This document shows, one piece after another, positions 16,870 through 28,831 of a stretch of 64,000 nt of DNA. The DNA is from Enterobacter sp. Cy-643 (GTDB taxonomy: Bacteria > Pseudomonadota > Gammaproteobacteria > Enterobacterales > Enterobacteriaceae). The translations under genes were made by a program, and so were the position numbers. Below the pieces are notes generated by a model. It was not told the DNA's origin. It was given only the letters and a program-made list of their open reading frames with translations, and did not search any database. The number at the start of each line of letters is the position of its first letter. Within the stretch, counting starts at the first letter, position 1. The stretch lies in contig NZ_VWWV01000007.1 of NCBI RefSeq assembly GCF_011752815.1, forward strand, positions 1 through 64,000. The letters run 5' to 3'.

Positions 16870-17005
16870 AGCTTTCCCTGGTTGTGTAAGAGATCTGCCA
16901 AGCATAGTCCTTTGCCGGGCCGACGGGGTAAACATGGGAAGATCCTGATGCTCAATTCGTGCGGAAGGCTATGCTTTAGACAAATGTTGCCACAGGGAAA
17001 CGCTC

Positions 17006-18508
17006 ATGACTGAACCACTGCTGATTGCCAGAACCAAAGAGACCGAACTGCATATTCTGCCCAACATGGCGAACCGCCACGGATTAATCACCGGCGCAAC
17101 CGGGACGGGCAAAACCGTGACGCTACAAAAGCTGGCTGAATCCTTCTCAGAGATTGGCGTGCCGGTGTTTATGGCCGACGTAAAGGGAGATTTAACCGGC
17201 GTGGCCGAAGCAGGTACAGAGTCCGAGAAACTCCTCGCCAGGCTTGCCAATATCGGCGTAACGGACTGGTCGCCGCACGGCAACCCGGTGGTGCTGTGGG
17301 ATATCTTCGGGGAGAAAGGCCATCCGGTGCGCGCCACCGTCTGCGATCTCGGGCCTTTGCTGCTGGCGCGGCTGTTGAACCTGAACGAGGTGCAAAGCGG
17401 CGTGCTGCAAATCATCTTCCGCATTTCTGACGACCAGGGCCTGCCGCTGCTGGACTTTAAGGATCTGCGCGCCCTCACCCAGTACATCGGCGACAACGCC
17501 AAATCCTTCCAGACTCAGTACGGCAATATCAGTAGTGCTTCCGTGGGCGCTATCCAGCGCGGGCTGCTTTCCCTCGAGCAGCAGGGCGCGGAGTATTTCT
17601 TCGGCGAGCCGATGCTGGATATCAAAGACTGGATGCGAACCGACGCAAACGGTAAAGGGATCATCAACATTCTGTCGGCGGAAAAGCTCTACCAGATGCC
17701 AAAACTGTACGCCGCCAGCCTGCTGTGGATGCTGTCTGAGCTTTACGAGCAGCTGCCGGAAGCGGGCGATCTCGATAAGCCGAAGCTGGTGTTTTTCTTC
17801 GACGAAGCGCACCTGCTGTTTAACGATGCTCCGCAGGTTCTGCTGGATAAAATCGAGCAGGTGATCCGCCTGATCCGCTCCAAAGGCGTGGGCGTGTACT
17901 TCGTGACGCAAAACCCTGCCGATGTGCCCGATATTGTGCTTGGCCAGTTGGGTAACCGCGTCCAGCACGCTCTGCGTGCGTTTACGCCCAAAGACCAGAA
18001 GGCGGTGAAAGCGGCGGCGCAGACCATGCGGGCGAATCCGGCTTTCGATACCGAAAAGGCTATTCAGGAGCTGGGCACCGGCGAGGCGCTGATCTCCTTC
18101 CTGGACGCCAAAGGCAGCCCGACGGTGGTCGAGCGCGCGATGGTGATCGCCCCTTGTTCGCGCATGGGGCCGGTGACGGACGACGAGCGTAACAGCCTGC
18201 TAAATCATTCCCCGCTGTACGGCAAGTATGACGAGGTGATTGACCGGGAGTCAGCTTACGAGCTCCTTCAAAAAGGCGTGCAGGCTGCGGGAGAGCAGCA
18301 GGATGCGCCGCCGGCCAAAGGCCAGAGCGTGGCGGTGGATGACGGGATCCTCGGCGGACTGAAGGATATTCTGTTCGGCAGCACCGGGCCGCGAGGCGGC
18401 AAGCGCGATGGCGTGGTGCAGACGATGGCGAAGAGTGCGGCCCGGCAGGTAACGAACCAGATTATTCGCGGCGTACTGGGCAGCATTATGGGGGGACGTA
18501 AGCGGTAG
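17006..18508 (+). CDS. yjgR: HerA/FtsK-like ATPase YjgR (DUF853)
   Basis: A 500-residue P-loop ATPase. Walker A is GATGTGKT (about 30-37) and Walker B lies in [12 protein letters not shown] (about 262). The family resembles the HerA helicase/translocase group, and E. coli YjgR has no settled function. The end, [20 protein letters not shown], is a conserved amphipathic tail. Position next to the ahr/leuX side and lptFG matches E. coli. The gene ends before a GC-rich repeat element. Confidence 0.9.
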   Translation: MTEPLLIARTKETELHILPNMANRHGLITGATGTGKTVTLQKLAESFSEIGVPVFMADVKGDLTGVAEAGTESEKLLARLANIGVTDWSPHGNPVVLWDIFGEKGHPVRATVCDLGPLLLARLLNLNEVQSGVLQIIFRISDDQGLPLLDFKDLRALTQYIGDNAKSFQTQYGNISSASVGAIQRGLLSLEQQGAEYFFGEPMLDIKDWMRTDANGKGIINILSAEKLYQMPKLYAASLLWMLSELYEQLPEAGDLDKPKLVFFFDEAHLLFNDAPQVLLDKIEQVIRLIRSKGVGVYFVTQNPADVPDIVLGQLGNRVQHALRAFTPKDQKAVKAAAQTMRANPAFDTEKAIQELGTGEALISFLDAKGSPTVVERAMVIAPCSRMGPVTDDERNSLLNHSPLYGKYDEVIDRESAYELLQKGVQAAGEQQDAPPAKGQSVAVDDGILGGLKDILFGSTGPRGGKRDGVVQTMAKSAARQVTNQIIRGVLGSIMGGRKR

Positions 18509-18520
18509 GTTCTGCGATTT

Positions 18521-18690
18521 CCCCCTCACCCTGACCCTCTCCCTCAAGGGAGAGGGGATCTTTCTCTTTCTGCCTTACCGTTTGCGCCTATCCATGTGGG
18601 AGAGGGGATTTTTCTCTTTCTGCCCGTTCAATTGAGCCAGTACTTCTTTCTTTCCCCCTCTCCCTTCCAGGGAGAGGGCCGGGGTGAGGG
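18521..18690. repeat. Bipartite palindromic repeat, copy A
   Basis: The left arm CCCTCACCCTGACCCTCTCCC folds back on AGGGAGAGGGG, and the right arm CCCCTCTCCCTTCCAGGGAGAGGG ends in GGGTGAGGG, so both outer ends are complementary. Inside, a 24-bp unit starting AGAGGGGAT and ending CTCTTTCTGCC occurs twice, at 18551 and 18601, one mismatch apart. Longest of the six copies in the window. Confidence 0.75.
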
Positions 18691-18787
18691 TAATAACCTC
18701 TGCAATAACAGCCATATGACTCACCATGCCAGTTTTGTGCTAGATTACGCCGGTTTTTGGAAATCAGTCAGAAGAAAAGATTAAATA

Positions 18788-20017
18788 ATGCGCAAATTCT
18801 GGACAAAAGAAGAAACTTTGTGGAGTTTCGCCTTATATGGTACTGCCGTTGGCGCAGGAACCCTTTTTCTCCCTATTCAGCTCGGCTCCGCCGGCGCCAT
18901 CGTTTTGCTTCTTACGGCCTTGATTGCCTACCCGCTGACCTACTGGCCGCACCGGGCACTGTGTCAGTTCATCCTGTCGGCAAAAACCTCAGGCAGCGGC
19001 GGCATCACCAGCGCCGTGACACACTACTACGGCAAAACTATCGGCAACCTGATCACCGGGCTCTACTTCCTGGCGTTCTTCGTGGTGATCCTGATTTATG
19101 CCGTCGCGATTACCAACTCGCTCATAGAACAGTTAGCCAAACATGGGCCAATTACCACCACAATCAGAGTCCTGGTTAGCCTCGGCGTTGTCGCGGCGCT
19201 GAACCTGATTTTTCTGATGGGGAGACAAGTCACCATCAAAGTGATGGGGTTCCTGGTTTTCCCACTAATTGCCTACTTCCTGTTTTTATCCCTCTATTTA
19301 ACCAGCAGCTGGCAGACTTCCTTGCTAACCGAGGGCTTAGTCCTCGACCGCCACGCGCTGGGTGAGATCTGGATGTCGATTCCGGTGATGGTTTTTGCCT
19401 TCAGCCACACGCCCATTATCTCCACTTTTGCCGTAGCGCAGCGCGAAAGCCACGGCGAAGGCGCGATGAATAACTGCAAAAAAATCATGCGGGTCGCTTA
19501 CTTTGTGATTTGCTGCAGCGTGCTGTTCTTCGTGTTTAGCTGTTTCCTGTCGATTCCAGCTCAGGACATTACGGCGGCGAAGGCGCAGGGTCTGACTATT
19601 CTGTCCGCACTGTCGATGGTGCCGGGCACGCCCGCCTGGCTGGGCATTTCAGGCTTTATCGTGGCGATAGTGGCGATGTCCAAGTCCTTCCTCGGCACCT
19701 ATTTCGGGGTGATTGAAGGGGCGACGGCGATTGTTAAATCCACGCTGGGCGCCGCCGGAATGAGCAAGAGCCGGGCTTTCTGCCGGGCGCTGTCCCTTAC
19801 CCTGATTTCCCTGCTGACCTTCGTGGTGTGCTATATCAACCCGAATGCGCTGGCGATGATTTACGCCATCAGCGGACCGCTTATCGCATTGATTTTATTT
19901 ATTATGCCAACGCTGTCGACCTATCTGGTGCCCGCGCTTAAGCCGTGGCGTTCGCTGGCTAATCTGCTGACGCTGATTATCGGGATTTTGTGTGTGTCGG
20001 TGATGTTTATTCACTGA
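18788..20017 (+). CDS. HAAAP-family amino-acid/proton (serine/threonine-type) permease
   Basis: A 409-residue inner-membrane carrier with about 11 hydrophobic segments. It starts with FALYGTAVGAGTLFLPIQ, the first-helix signature of the SdaC/TdcC/YhaO/YhjV family, and carries FAFSHTPIISTFAVAQR in the middle, another family hallmark. Known members import serine or threonine with protons; the substrate here cannot be told. It is a single gene flanked on both sides by palindromic repeats A and B, and is not at this position in E. coli K-12. Confidence 0.85.
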   Translation: MRKFWTKEETLWSFALYGTAVGAGTLFLPIQLGSAGAIVLLLTALIAYPLTYWPHRALCQFILSAKTSGSGGITSAVTHYYGKTIGNLITGLYFLAFFVVILIYAVAITNSLIEQLAKHGPITTTIRVLVSLGVVAALNLIFLMGRQVTIKVMGFLVFPLIAYFLFLSLYLTSSWQTSLLTEGLVLDRHALGEIWMSIPVMVFAFSHTPIISTFAVAQRESHGEGAMNNCKKIMRVAYFVICCSVLFFVFSCFLSIPAQDITAAKAQGLTILSALSMVPGTPAWLGISGFIVAIVAMSKSFLGTYFGVIEGATAIVKSTLGAAGMSKSRAFCRALSLTLISLLTFVVCYINPNALAMIYAISGPLIALILFIMPTLSTYLVPALKPWRSLANLLTLIIGILCVSVMFIH

Positions 20018-20020
20018 TTT

Positions 20021-20165
20021 CCCTCACCCCGACCCTCTCCCAAAGGGAGAGGGGGAAAGAAGCACAGTGTCCTCGTCAGACCTGCAGTTCGAGGCAAATG
20101 AAAGAAAAGCAGAATAGTATCAGTCAGATCCCCTCTCCCTTTTAGGGAGAGGGTTAGGGTGAGGG
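20021..20165. repeat. Bipartite palindromic repeat, copy B
   Basis: Begins CCCTCACCCCGACCCTCTCCC with AGGGAGAGGGG behind it, and ends with CCCCTCTCCCTTTTAGGGAGAGGG followed by TTAGGGTGAGGG. It lies between the permease gene and the convergent lptG end and could also act as a transcription stop. Confidence 0.75.
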
Positions 20166-20170
20166 TAAAC

Positions 20171-21250
20171 TTATCCCGCTCTTTTCGTCAGCATCCAGAG
20201 ACTGATCAGCAGGAAGGTCACACTGGGCAGCAGCGCTCCCAGAATCGGTGGAATGTTATACACCAGCGTTAGCGGGCCAAACACCTGATCCAGCACGTAG
20301 AAGATAAAACCGAAGCTTATCCCCGTCACCACCCTCACGCCCATCGGCACGCTTCGCAGCGGGCCAAAGATGAACGACAGCGCCATTAACATCATGACCG
20401 CCACCGAGACAGGGGCGAAAATCTTGCTCCACATATTCAGCTGGTAGCGTCGGGAATCCTGGCCGCTGGTTTTCAGGTACTTGACGTAATCATACAGTCC
20501 GCTGATCGACAGCGAGTCAGGATCAAGCGCAACGACGCCAAGTTTGTCTGGCGTCAGGTTAGTTTTCCACTCCCCACTCACCGTTTGCGACCCGGTAATC
20601 TGCCTGGGATCGGAGAGATTTGATTCGTCAACCTGCGACAGACGCCAGACTTTATGTTCGGCGTCATACTTCGCCGCCGCGGCATTGCGAACTGAAAGCA
20701 GGCGACGCTCACCGTTGAAATGGTAAATCATGATGCCGGCAATTTCTGTCTCGCTGTTGACGTGATCGATATACACGAAGTCATGGCCGTCTTTCGCCCA
20801 AATGGAGTTGGTTGTGGACAGCAATGAGCCGCCAAGCAGCATTTGCGCCCGGTAATTACGCGCCATTTGATCGCCCTGCGGCGCAACCCACTCGCCGATT
20901 GCCATTGTCAGCAGAACCAGCGGAATCGCGGTTTTCATTACCGAGGAAGCGATTTGCATACGCGTAAAGCCGGAAGCCTGCATCACCACCAGCTCACTGC
21001 GCTGAGCAAGCATCCCAAGCCCCAGTAGCGCGCCTAATAACGCGGCCATCGGGAAGAAGATCTGAACATCTTTTGGCACGCTGAGCAGAGTGTACATCCC
21101 CGCGCCCAGCGCGGAATAAGAGCCCTGACCCGTTTTCTTCAGCTGGTCAACGAACTTAATGATCCCCGACAGCGACACCAGCATGAACAGTGTCATCATG
21201 ATGGTGTTCAGGATGGTTTTACCGATGTAACGGTCAAGTACGCCAAACAT
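20171..21250 (-). CDS. lptG: LPS export ABC transporter permease LptG
   Basis: A 359-residue inner-membrane permease with six membrane segments and a periplasmic beta-jellyroll between segments 3 and 4. It begins MFGVLDRYIGKTILNT, as LptG proteins do. With LptF and the ATPase LptB it extracts lipopolysaccharide from the inner membrane and passes it to LptC-LptA. It abuts lptF without a gap and is the second gene of the lptFG operon. Confidence 0.95.
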   Translation of the reverse strand: MFGVLDRYIGKTILNTIMMTLFMLVSLSGIIKFVDQLKKTGQGSYSALGAGMYTLLSVPKDVQIFFPMAALLGALLGLGMLAQRSELVVMQASGFTRMQIASSVMKTAIPLVLLTMAIGEWVAPQGDQMARNYRAQMLLGGSLLSTTNSIWAKDGHDFVYIDHVNSETEIAGIMIYHFNGERRLLSVRNAAAAKYDAEHKVWRLSQVDESNLSDPRQITGSQTVSGEWKTNLTPDKLGVVALDPDSLSISGLYDYVKYLKTSGQDSRRYQLNMWSKIFAPVSVAVMMLMALSFIFGPLRSVPMGVRVVTGISFGFIFYVLDQVFGPLTLVYNIPPILGALLPSVTFLLISLWMLTKRAG

Positions 21251-22351
21251 TTAAGCCGCTCCTTTATAGCTAAAGCGGGCACGCACTTTGCGCATAGGTA
21301 CCGTATCCCACAGGTTCAGGACAACCGCCAGCGCCAGATACGCCAGGTTGACCGCCCACATCCAAATCATCGGATCCAGCTTTTCCTTTGACCCGCTGGA
21401 ACGTAAAGAGCTTTGCAGCAGGAAGAAAACTAAATAGAGCAGCATGGCTGGAAGCATCGACAGCACGCGTCCCTGACGCGGGTTCACCACGCTCAGCGGG
21501 ACCACCATCAGGGCCATAATCACCACCGACATGATGAGCGTCAGGCGCCAGTGCAGCTCGGCACGCGCAGAGGGCTCAGGATTTTTCCACAGTTCGCTCA
21601 TGCTCATTTGGCTGATATCGGAAGCATCAAGCATCACCGCCTGATGGCCCACCACGGCCTGGTAGTCTTTAAAATCTGTAATACGGAAATCGCGCAGCGT
21701 TGAGGTTCCCTCAAATCGCGAGCCGCTATTCAGCTTAACAATTTGCGAGCCGTCCTGGCGCTGGAAGATTTGGCCAGAGTCCGCGACCACAACGGAGGGC
21801 CGTGTGTTGCCCTTCGGACGTACCTGAGCAAGGAAAACATCTTTGAACTCTTTCCCCTGCACGCTTTCGATAAACAGTACCGCGCTGCCGTTGGTCGCGA
21901 CCTGGAACTGCCCTTGCGCCAGGGCGGCCATGCCAGGGTTAGATCTGGCTTCAGCCAGCACTTCGTCCTGGTGACGAGCGGACCACGGGCTTAGCCACAT
22001 CACGTTTACCGCGGCCACAATACCGGTGAAGAGTGCGAGAACCATCGCGGCTTTGACCAGTACTGCTTTACTCAGACCGCAGGCATGCATTACCGTGATT
22101 TCACTCTCGGTGTACAAGCGGCCGAGCGTCATCAGCAAGCCGAGGAAAAGGCTCAGGGGAAGGATTAGCTGCGCCATTTCAGGCACACCTAAACCCAGTA
22201 AAGATAACACCAAATTTGTTGGGATTTCGCCGTCGGCAGCAGCACCGAGGATCCTGACCAGCTTCTGAGCAAAGAAAATCAGCAGCAGGATGAAAAGGAT
22301 CGCCAGCTGGCTTTTAAGCGTCTCCCGAACCAGATACTTTATGATAATCAC
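21251..22351 (-). CDS. lptF: LPS export ABC transporter permease LptF
   Basis: A 366-residue permease beginning MIIIKYLVRETLKSQLAI, the typical LptF start, with six membrane segments and a central periplasmic domain. Partner of LptG in lipopolysaccharide extraction. It is divergent from pepA; the 274 bp between the two starts carries the promoters of both but shows no hexamers I would assign with confidence. Essential in E. coli. Confidence 0.95.
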   Translation of the reverse strand: MIIIKYLVRETLKSQLAILFILLLIFFAQKLVRILGAAADGEIPTNLVLSLLGLGVPEMAQLILPLSLFLGLLMTLGRLYTESEITVMHACGLSKAVLVKAAMVLALFTGIVAAVNVMWLSPWSARHQDEVLAEARSNPGMAALAQGQFQVATNGSAVLFIESVQGKEFKDVFLAQVRPKGNTRPSVVVADSGQIFQRQDGSQIVKLNSGSRFEGTSTLRDFRITDFKDYQAVVGHQAVMLDASDISQMSMSELWKNPEPSARAELHWRLTLIMSVVIMALMVVPLSVVNPRQGRVLSMLPAMLLYLVFFLLQSSLRSSGSKEKLDPMIWMWAVNLAYLALAVVLNLWDTVPMRKVRARFSYKGAA

Positions 22352-22622
22352 ATTAAATACGCCTGTAGAAACGAGTCTTTTTGCAGGAAAATCGCTTGTT
22401 TCATCGCTTATACGTCATTTATTCTCTTTAATCGTCGAAAACATCGCTAAGATTAGATAGCCCGGCTAACTCGCATTACGGGACGATGTTCAGACACAAT
22501 AGAAAACGTAAATCCATTCGTTAAGATTAACACGAAGTCATCGCAACAGCGGAGATGAGTTACGAAAGCTTGCAATTCTAGCCTGTAGCCCCCGCCGTTG
22601 TCTTTAAGATTCAGGAGCGTAG

Positions 22623-24137
<1,515 letters not shown>

Positions 24138-24150
24138 GCATAGAGCTTTA

Positions 24151-24222
24151 CCCTCACCCTGGACGGGCATAAAACGCCGTTTGGTTCCCTCGCCCCTTTG
24201 GGGAGAGGGTCAGGGTGAGGGG
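24151..24222. repeat. Bipartite palindromic repeat, copy C (short)
   Basis: Left end CCCTCACCCTGGACGGGC lacks its own hairpin; right half CCCTCGCCCCTTTGGGGAGAGGG ends in TCAGGGTGAGGGG. Only 72 bp, with a shortened left arm. Lies between pepA and holC. Confidence 0.65.
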
Positions 24223-24252
24223 CAACAACATTCAACTTAACAAGCTGGTCTC

Positions 24253-24711
24253 ATGAAAAACGCAACGTTTTACCTGCTGGATAACGATACCCATGCCGAA
24301 GGGCTGAGTGCCGTGGAACAGCTGGTGTGCGAGCTGGCTGCGGATGGATTCCGTGCAGGCAAGCGGGTGCTGATCGCCTGCGAGAACGAACAACAGGCGA
24401 TTCGCCTCGACGAAGCTCTGTGGCAGCGAGATGCTCAGGCATTCGTCCCGCACAATCTGGCTGGTGAAGGCCCGCGCTACGGCGCGCCGGTTGAGCTCGC
24501 ATGGCCTCAGCGCCGCGGCAGCGCACCTCGGGATTTGCTGATTAGCCTACTGCCACAGTTCGCAGATTTTGCCACCGCTTTCCTGGAAGTGATAGACTTC
24601 GTACCTTACGAAGAATCCCAGAAACAACTGGCCCGCGAGCGCTACAAAGCGTACCGCGTTGCCGGTTTCCACTTGACTACGGCGACCTATACCCCGCCGG
24701 GAACGACATAG
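24253..24711 (+). CDS. holC: DNA polymerase III chi subunit
   Basis: A 152-residue HolC (about 147 in E. coli). It begins MKNATFYLLDND and holds the conserved LIACENEQQAIRLDEALW segment. Chi links the clamp loader to single-stranded DNA-binding protein through its partner psi. The end HLTTATYTPPGTT is slightly longer than in E. coli. valS starts 6 bp behind it, so the two form an operon, as in E. coli. Confidence 0.93.
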   Translation: MKNATFYLLDNDTHAEGLSAVEQLVCELAADGFRAGKRVLIACENEQQAIRLDEALWQRDAQAFVPHNLAGEGPRYGAPVELAWPQRRGSAPRDLLISLLPQFADFATAFLEVIDFVPYEESQKQLARERYKAYRVAGFHLTTATYTPPGTT

Positions 24712-24717
24712 CAGACA

Positions 24718-27573
24718 ATGGAAAAGACATATAACCCGCAAGATATCGAACAGCCGCTTTACGAGCACTGGGAACAGCAGGGCTACTTCAAACCGAATGG
24801 CGACACCAGCCAGGAAAGCTTCTGCATCATGATCCCACCGCCGAACGTCACCGGCAGTTTGCATATGGGTCACGCCTTCCAGCAAACCATCATGGATACC
24901 ATGATCCGTTACCAGCGCATGCAGGGCAAAAATACCCTGTGGCAGGCGGGCACCGACCACGCCGGTATCGCAACCCAGATGGTTGTAGAACGTAAAATCG
25001 CCGCCGAAGAAGGTAAAACCCGCCACGATTACGGCCGCGATGCGTTCATCGACAAAATCTGGCAGTGGAAGGCAGAATCCGGCGGCACCATTACCCGTCA
25101 GATGCGTCGTCTCGGTAACTCCGTAGACTGGGAGCGCGAGCGCTTCACCATGGACGAAGGCCTGTCCAACGCGGTGAAAGAAGTGTTTGTCCGCCTGTAT
25201 AAAGAAGACCTGATTTACCGCGGCAAGCGCCTGGTCAACTGGGACCCGAAACTGCGTACCGCGATTTCCGACCTCGAAGTTGAAAACCGCGAATCCAAAG
25301 GCTCCATGTGGCACCTGCGTTACCCGCTGGCCGATGGCGCTAAAACTGCAGACGGGAAAGATTACCTGATCGTCGCCACCACCCGCCCGGAAACCGTTCT
25401 CGGTGATACCGGCGTGGCCGTTAACCCGGAAGATCCGCGTTATAAAGACCTGATTGGTAAGTTCGTGGTACTGCCGCTGGTTAACCGCCGCATTCCTATC
25501 GTGGGCGACGAGCACGCGGACATGGAAAAAGGCACCGGCTGCGTGAAAATCACCCCGGCGCACGACTTTAACGACTACGAAGTTGGCCGTCGCCACCAGC
25601 TGCCAATGATCAACATTCTGACCTTCGACGGGGATATCCGCGAAGCGGCAGAAGTGTTCGATACCAACGGCGAAGAGTCCACCGTTTACGCCTCCGACAT
25701 CCCGGCCGAATTCCAGAAACTGGAGCGCTTTGCTGCACGTAAAGCCGTGGTCGCGAAGTTCGATGCAATCGGCCTGCTGGACGAAATCAAACCCCACGAT
25801 CTGACCGTGCCTTACGGCGACCGTGGCGGCGTGGTTATCGAGCCAATGCTGACCGATCAGTGGTACGTGCGTACCGCTCCGCTGGCAAAAGTGGCGGTAG
25901 AAGCCGTTGAGCAGGGCGAAATCCAGTTCGTGCCGAAGCAGTATGAAAACATGTACTTCTCCTGGATGCGCGATATTCAGGACTGGTGTATTTCCCGTCA
26001 GCTGTGGTGGGGCCACCGTATCCCGGCCTGGTACGACGCGGAAGGCAACGTGTACGTTGGCCGGAACGTTGAGGAAGTTCGCATCGAAAACAACCTGGGT
26101 GCCGACGTGGCGTTGAACCAGGACGAAGACGTGCTGGACACCTGGTTCTCCTCTGGCCTGTGGACCTTCTCCACCCTGGGCTGGCCGGAAAACACCGAAG
26201 CGCTGCGCACCTTCCACCCGACCAGCGTTATGGTCAGCGGCTTCGACATCATCTTCTTCTGGATTGCCCGCATGATCATGCTGACCATGCACTTCATCAA
26301 AGATGAAGACGGCAAGCCGCAGGTACCGTTTAAGACCGTCTACATGACCGGCCTTATTCGCGATGACGAAGGCCAGAAGATGTCCAAATCCAAAGGCAAC
26401 GTTATCGATCCGCTGGACATGGTGGACGGCATCTCTCTGGAAGATCTTCTGGAGAAACGCACCGGCAATATGATGCAGCCGCAGCTCGCGGAGAAAATCC
26501 GCAAGCGCACCGAGAAACAGTTCCCGAACGGCATCGAGCCGCACGGCACCGATGCCCTGCGCTTCACCCTGGCGGCGCTGGCTTCTACAGGCCGCGACAT
26601 CAACTGGGACATGAAGCGCCTGGAAGGCTACCGCAACTTCTGTAACAAACTTTGGAACGCCAGCCGCTTCGTGCTGATGAACACCGAAGAGCAGGATTGC
26701 GGCTTCAACGGCGGCGAAATGGTGCTGTCTCTGGCCGATCGCTGGATCCTGGCCGAGTTCAACCGCACCGTGAAAGCATACCGTGAAGCGCTGGACAGCT
26801 ACCGCTTCGATATCGCCGCCAACATCCTGTACGAGTTCACCTGGAACCAGTTCTGTGACTGGTACCTGGAGCTGACCAAGCCGGTCATGAACGGTGGTTC
26901 TGAAGCCGAACTGCGCGGCACCCGCAATACGCTGGTGAACGTGCTGGAAGGTCTGCTGCGCCTGGCGCATCCGATCATTCCATTCATTACCGAAACCATC
27001 TGGCAGCGCGTGAAAGTGCTGAAGGGCATTACCGCAGACACCATCATGCTACAGGCATTCCCGGCCTACGATGCGTCTCAGGTTGATGAAGCGGCGTTCG
27101 CAGACACCGAATGGCTGAAGGACGTGATCACCGCGGTACGTAACATTCGCGCCGAGATGAACATCGCCCCAAGCAAACGTCTGGACGTACTGCTGCGCGG
27201 CTGCAGCGAAGAAGCGATTCGTCGCGTGAGCGAAAACCGCACCTTCCTGCAGAACCTGGCTCGCCTGGAAAGCATCACCATCCTGCCTGTCGATGACAAA
27301 GGTCCGGTTTCCGTGACCAAGATTATCGACGGCGCAGAACTGCTGATCCCGATGGCCGGTCTGGTGGATAAAGCCGCTGAGATCGAGCGTCTGGCGAAAG
27401 AAGTGGCGAAGATCGAAATCGAAATCGGCAAGATCGAAGGCAAACTGTCCAACGAAGGCTTTGTCGCCCGCGCGCCGGCTGACGTTGTCGCCAAAGAGCG
27501 TGAGCGTCTTGAAGGCTTTGCCGACGCCAAAGCGAAGCTGATTGAGCAGCAGGCCGTTATCGCCGCGCTGTAA
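24718..27573 (+). CDS. valS: Valyl-tRNA synthetase
   Basis: A 951-residue class I synthetase. The HIGH motif is HMGH (49-52) and the KMSKS motif lies in [14 protein letters not shown] near residue 554. The editing (CP1) domain between them has the [15 protein letters not shown] segment that clears misacylated threonine. The C-terminal coiled-coil arm (about 885-950) is present. Intact; ends at a strong terminator. A long antisense frame over this gene is a codon-usage shadow. Confidence 0.97.
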   Translation: MEKTYNPQDIEQPLYEHWEQQGYFKPNGDTSQESFCIMIPPPNVTGSLHMGHAFQQTIMDTMIRYQRMQGKNTLWQAGTDHAGIATQMVVERKIAAEEGKTRHDYGRDAFIDKIWQWKAESGGTITRQMRRLGNSVDWERERFTMDEGLSNAVKEVFVRLYKEDLIYRGKRLVNWDPKLRTAISDLEVENRESKGSMWHLRYPLADGAKTADGKDYLIVATTRPETVLGDTGVAVNPEDPRYKDLIGKFVVLPLVNRRIPIVGDEHADMEKGTGCVKITPAHDFNDYEVGRRHQLPMINILTFDGDIREAAEVFDTNGEESTVYASDIPAEFQKLERFAARKAVVAKFDAIGLLDEIKPHDLTVPYGDRGGVVIEPMLTDQWYVRTAPLAKVAVEAVEQGEIQFVPKQYENMYFSWMRDIQDWCISRQLWWGHRIPAWYDAEGNVYVGRNVEEVRIENNLGADVALNQDEDVLDTWFSSGLWTFSTLGWPENTEALRTFHPTSVMVSGFDIIFFWIARMIMLTMHFIKDEDGKPQVPFKTVYMTGLIRDDEGQKMSKSKGNVIDPLDMVDGISLEDLLEKRTGNMMQPQLAEKIRKRTEKQFPNGIEPHGTDALRFTLAALASTGRDINWDMKRLEGYRNFCNKLWNASRFVLMNTEEQDCGFNGGEMVLSLADRWILAEFNRTVKAYREALDSYRFDIAANILYEFTWNQFCDWYLELTKPVMNGGSEAELRGTRNTLVNVLEGLLRLAHPIIPFITETIWQRVKVLKGITADTIMLQAFPAYDASQVDEAAFADTEWLKDVITAVRNIRAEMNIAPSKRLDVLLRGCSEEAIRRVSENRTFLQNLARLESITILPVDDKGPVSVTKIIDGAELLIPMAGLVDKAAEIERLAKEVAKIEIEIGKIEGKLSNEGFVARAPADVVAKERERLEGFADAKAKLIEQQAVIAAL

Positions 27574-27591
27574 TCGGCCCCAGGCATAATT

Positions 27592-27621
27592 CGCCCCGCA
27601 CTTCGGTGTGGGGCGTTTTTT
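27592..27621 (+). terminator. Rho-independent terminator of holC-valS
   Basis: CGCCCCGCAC, tetraloop TTCG, GTGTGGGGCG (one G-T pair), then six T. Begins 18 bp after the valS stop codon. Confidence 0.9.
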
Positions 27622-27681
27622 ATGCAGCTTGCGCCCTCCGTAATGAAGTGCTATTAACTGCTTTTATCCTTCCCTAAGTCT

Positions 27682-28203
27682 ATGAGTCACATGATGAACA
27701 CCACCGCCCCGGTCGATGTGAAGCTCCAGCTGCGCCGGATTGCTGCCGAAGACAATTCGGCTATCGCCCGGGTTATTCGCCAGGTGTCGGCCGAATACGG
27801 CCTGACCGCCGATAAAGGCTATACCGTTGCCGACCCTAATCTTGACGAACTTTATCAACTCTACAGCCAGCCCGGCCATGCGTACTGGGTGGTAGAAATC
27901 AACGGCGAAGTGGTGGGCGGCGGCGGCGTGGCGCCGTTATCGTGTAGTGAACCAGACATTTGTGAACTGCAGAAGATGTATTTTCTGCCGGTGGTTCGTG
28001 GTAAAGGATTAGCCAAGAAACTGGCGCTGCAGGCGCTGGATCACGCCCGTGCTCAGGGCTTTAAACGCTGTTACCTGGAAACCACCGCGTTTCTGAAAGA
28101 AGCGGTCGGCTTATACGAACATTTAGGTTTTGAGCATATTCCTGCCCCACTCGGCTGCACCGGCCACGTGGATTGCGAAGTCACCATGCTCAAAACGCTG
28201 TAA
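27682..28203 (+). CDS. yjgM: GNAT-family acetyltransferase YjgM
   Basis: A 173-residue GNAT acetyltransferase. The acetyl-CoA loop reads [13 protein letters not shown], and [20 protein letters not shown] is the hallmark of YjgM. The enzyme's natural substrate is not established as far as I know. Start is uncertain: ATG codons at 27682, 27691 and 27694 are all possible, and the E. coli protein begins like the form starting at 27694. Position after valS matches E. coli. Confidence 0.88.
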   Translation: MSHMMNTTAPVDVKLQLRRIAAEDNSAIARVIRQVSAEYGLTADKGYTVADPNLDELYQLYSQPGHAYWVVEINGEVVGGGGVAPLSCSEPDICELQKMYFLPVVRGKGLAKKLALQALDHARAQGFKRCYLETTAFLKEAVGLYEHLGFEHIPAPLGCTGHVDCEVTMLKTL

Positions 28204-28224
28204 TCCTCGGTGAAATGGCGGGCA

Positions 28225-28677
28225 TTAGTGCAGCCAGTGCACGCCATCCTCAGGCTGGAAGTAGCCGTTATAGCGCATCTGAAAAGCCGTGATCTCCGGC
28301 TTCTCCGGCTCCATCTCTCGTAAAAACCCCTGCGCCAGGCGAACCTGAGCGTCGGTTATCGGCGTGGCAAGCCGGGCCTTTTGCAGCCGCCGGTACCACT
28401 GCTGGAGATTTTGATCGCTGCCGTCGACAATCACCATCTGCCAAATCAGCAAAACCTGCGCCGCATTTTGCAAATGGGACTCATCCGGGCGGTGCAAATA
28501 CTGTAAAAACGCGTCGCCCTGGGCTTTTCCCATTTGATCGATCATCGATTCGACCGGCACCACGTCGATCCCCAGTCGCTCGCTCAGCCGGCGAATAGCC
28601 CGCCGCGAATCCGACGTCAATACGCGAAAGCCGACAATAAACACCACGCATAGCGTGGCTAACATAATCCAAATCAT
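28225..28677 (-). CDS. yicN: DUF1198 protein YicN
   Basis: A 150-residue small inner-membrane protein, beginning MIWIMLATLCVVFIVGFRV (one membrane helix) and then a soluble domain with RRLSERLGIDVVPVESM and the ending DGVHWLH. It matches my recollection of E. coli YicN in length and sequence. Function unknown. The start at 28677 fits the family; the frame runs 23 codons further up. In E. coli yicN neighbours uhpT at a different map position, and here it is again next to uhpT, so the block moved together. Confidence 0.87.
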   Translation of the reverse strand: MIWIMLATLCVVFIVGFRVLTSDSRRAIRRLSERLGIDVVPVESMIDQMGKAQGDAFLQYLHRPDESHLQNAAQVLLIWQMVIVDGSDQNLQQWYRRLQKARLATPITDAQVRLAQGFLREMEPEKPEITAFQMRYNGYFQPEDGVHWLH

Positions 28678-28785
28678 GAAGTTAAATACCCGGCAGCTGA
28701 ACGACAGTTTGCTTTCAATGAATGCCGGGCAGTATAGCGCAATCACTTTTTCCAGTAATGCCTCGCGCTGGCGTTAATCGCAGGC

Positions 28786-28811
28786 AAAAAAAAGCCCGGC
28801 GTATGCCGGGC
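28786..28811 (-). terminator. Rho-independent terminator of uhpT
   Basis: Minus strand GCCCGGC, ATAC loop, GCCGGGC, then eight T; 20 bp after the uhpT stop. Confidence 0.9.
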
Positions 28812-28831
28812 TGGAACTATGCCAGATAAGC

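Noticed and set aside
15745-17013. 422-codon frame antisense to the DHA kinase gene
   Set aside because: His/Arg/Gln-rich shadow of a well-conserved gene; no family features.
18521-20165. CRISPR array or phase-variable repeat tract
   Set aside because: The GC-rich repeats are palindromic intergenic elements, not evenly spaced repeats with unique spacers.
24547-26970. 807-codon open frame antisense to valS
   Set aside because: Lies fully over the conserved valS coding region and has no recognisable domain; high-GC codon use opens such antisense frames.
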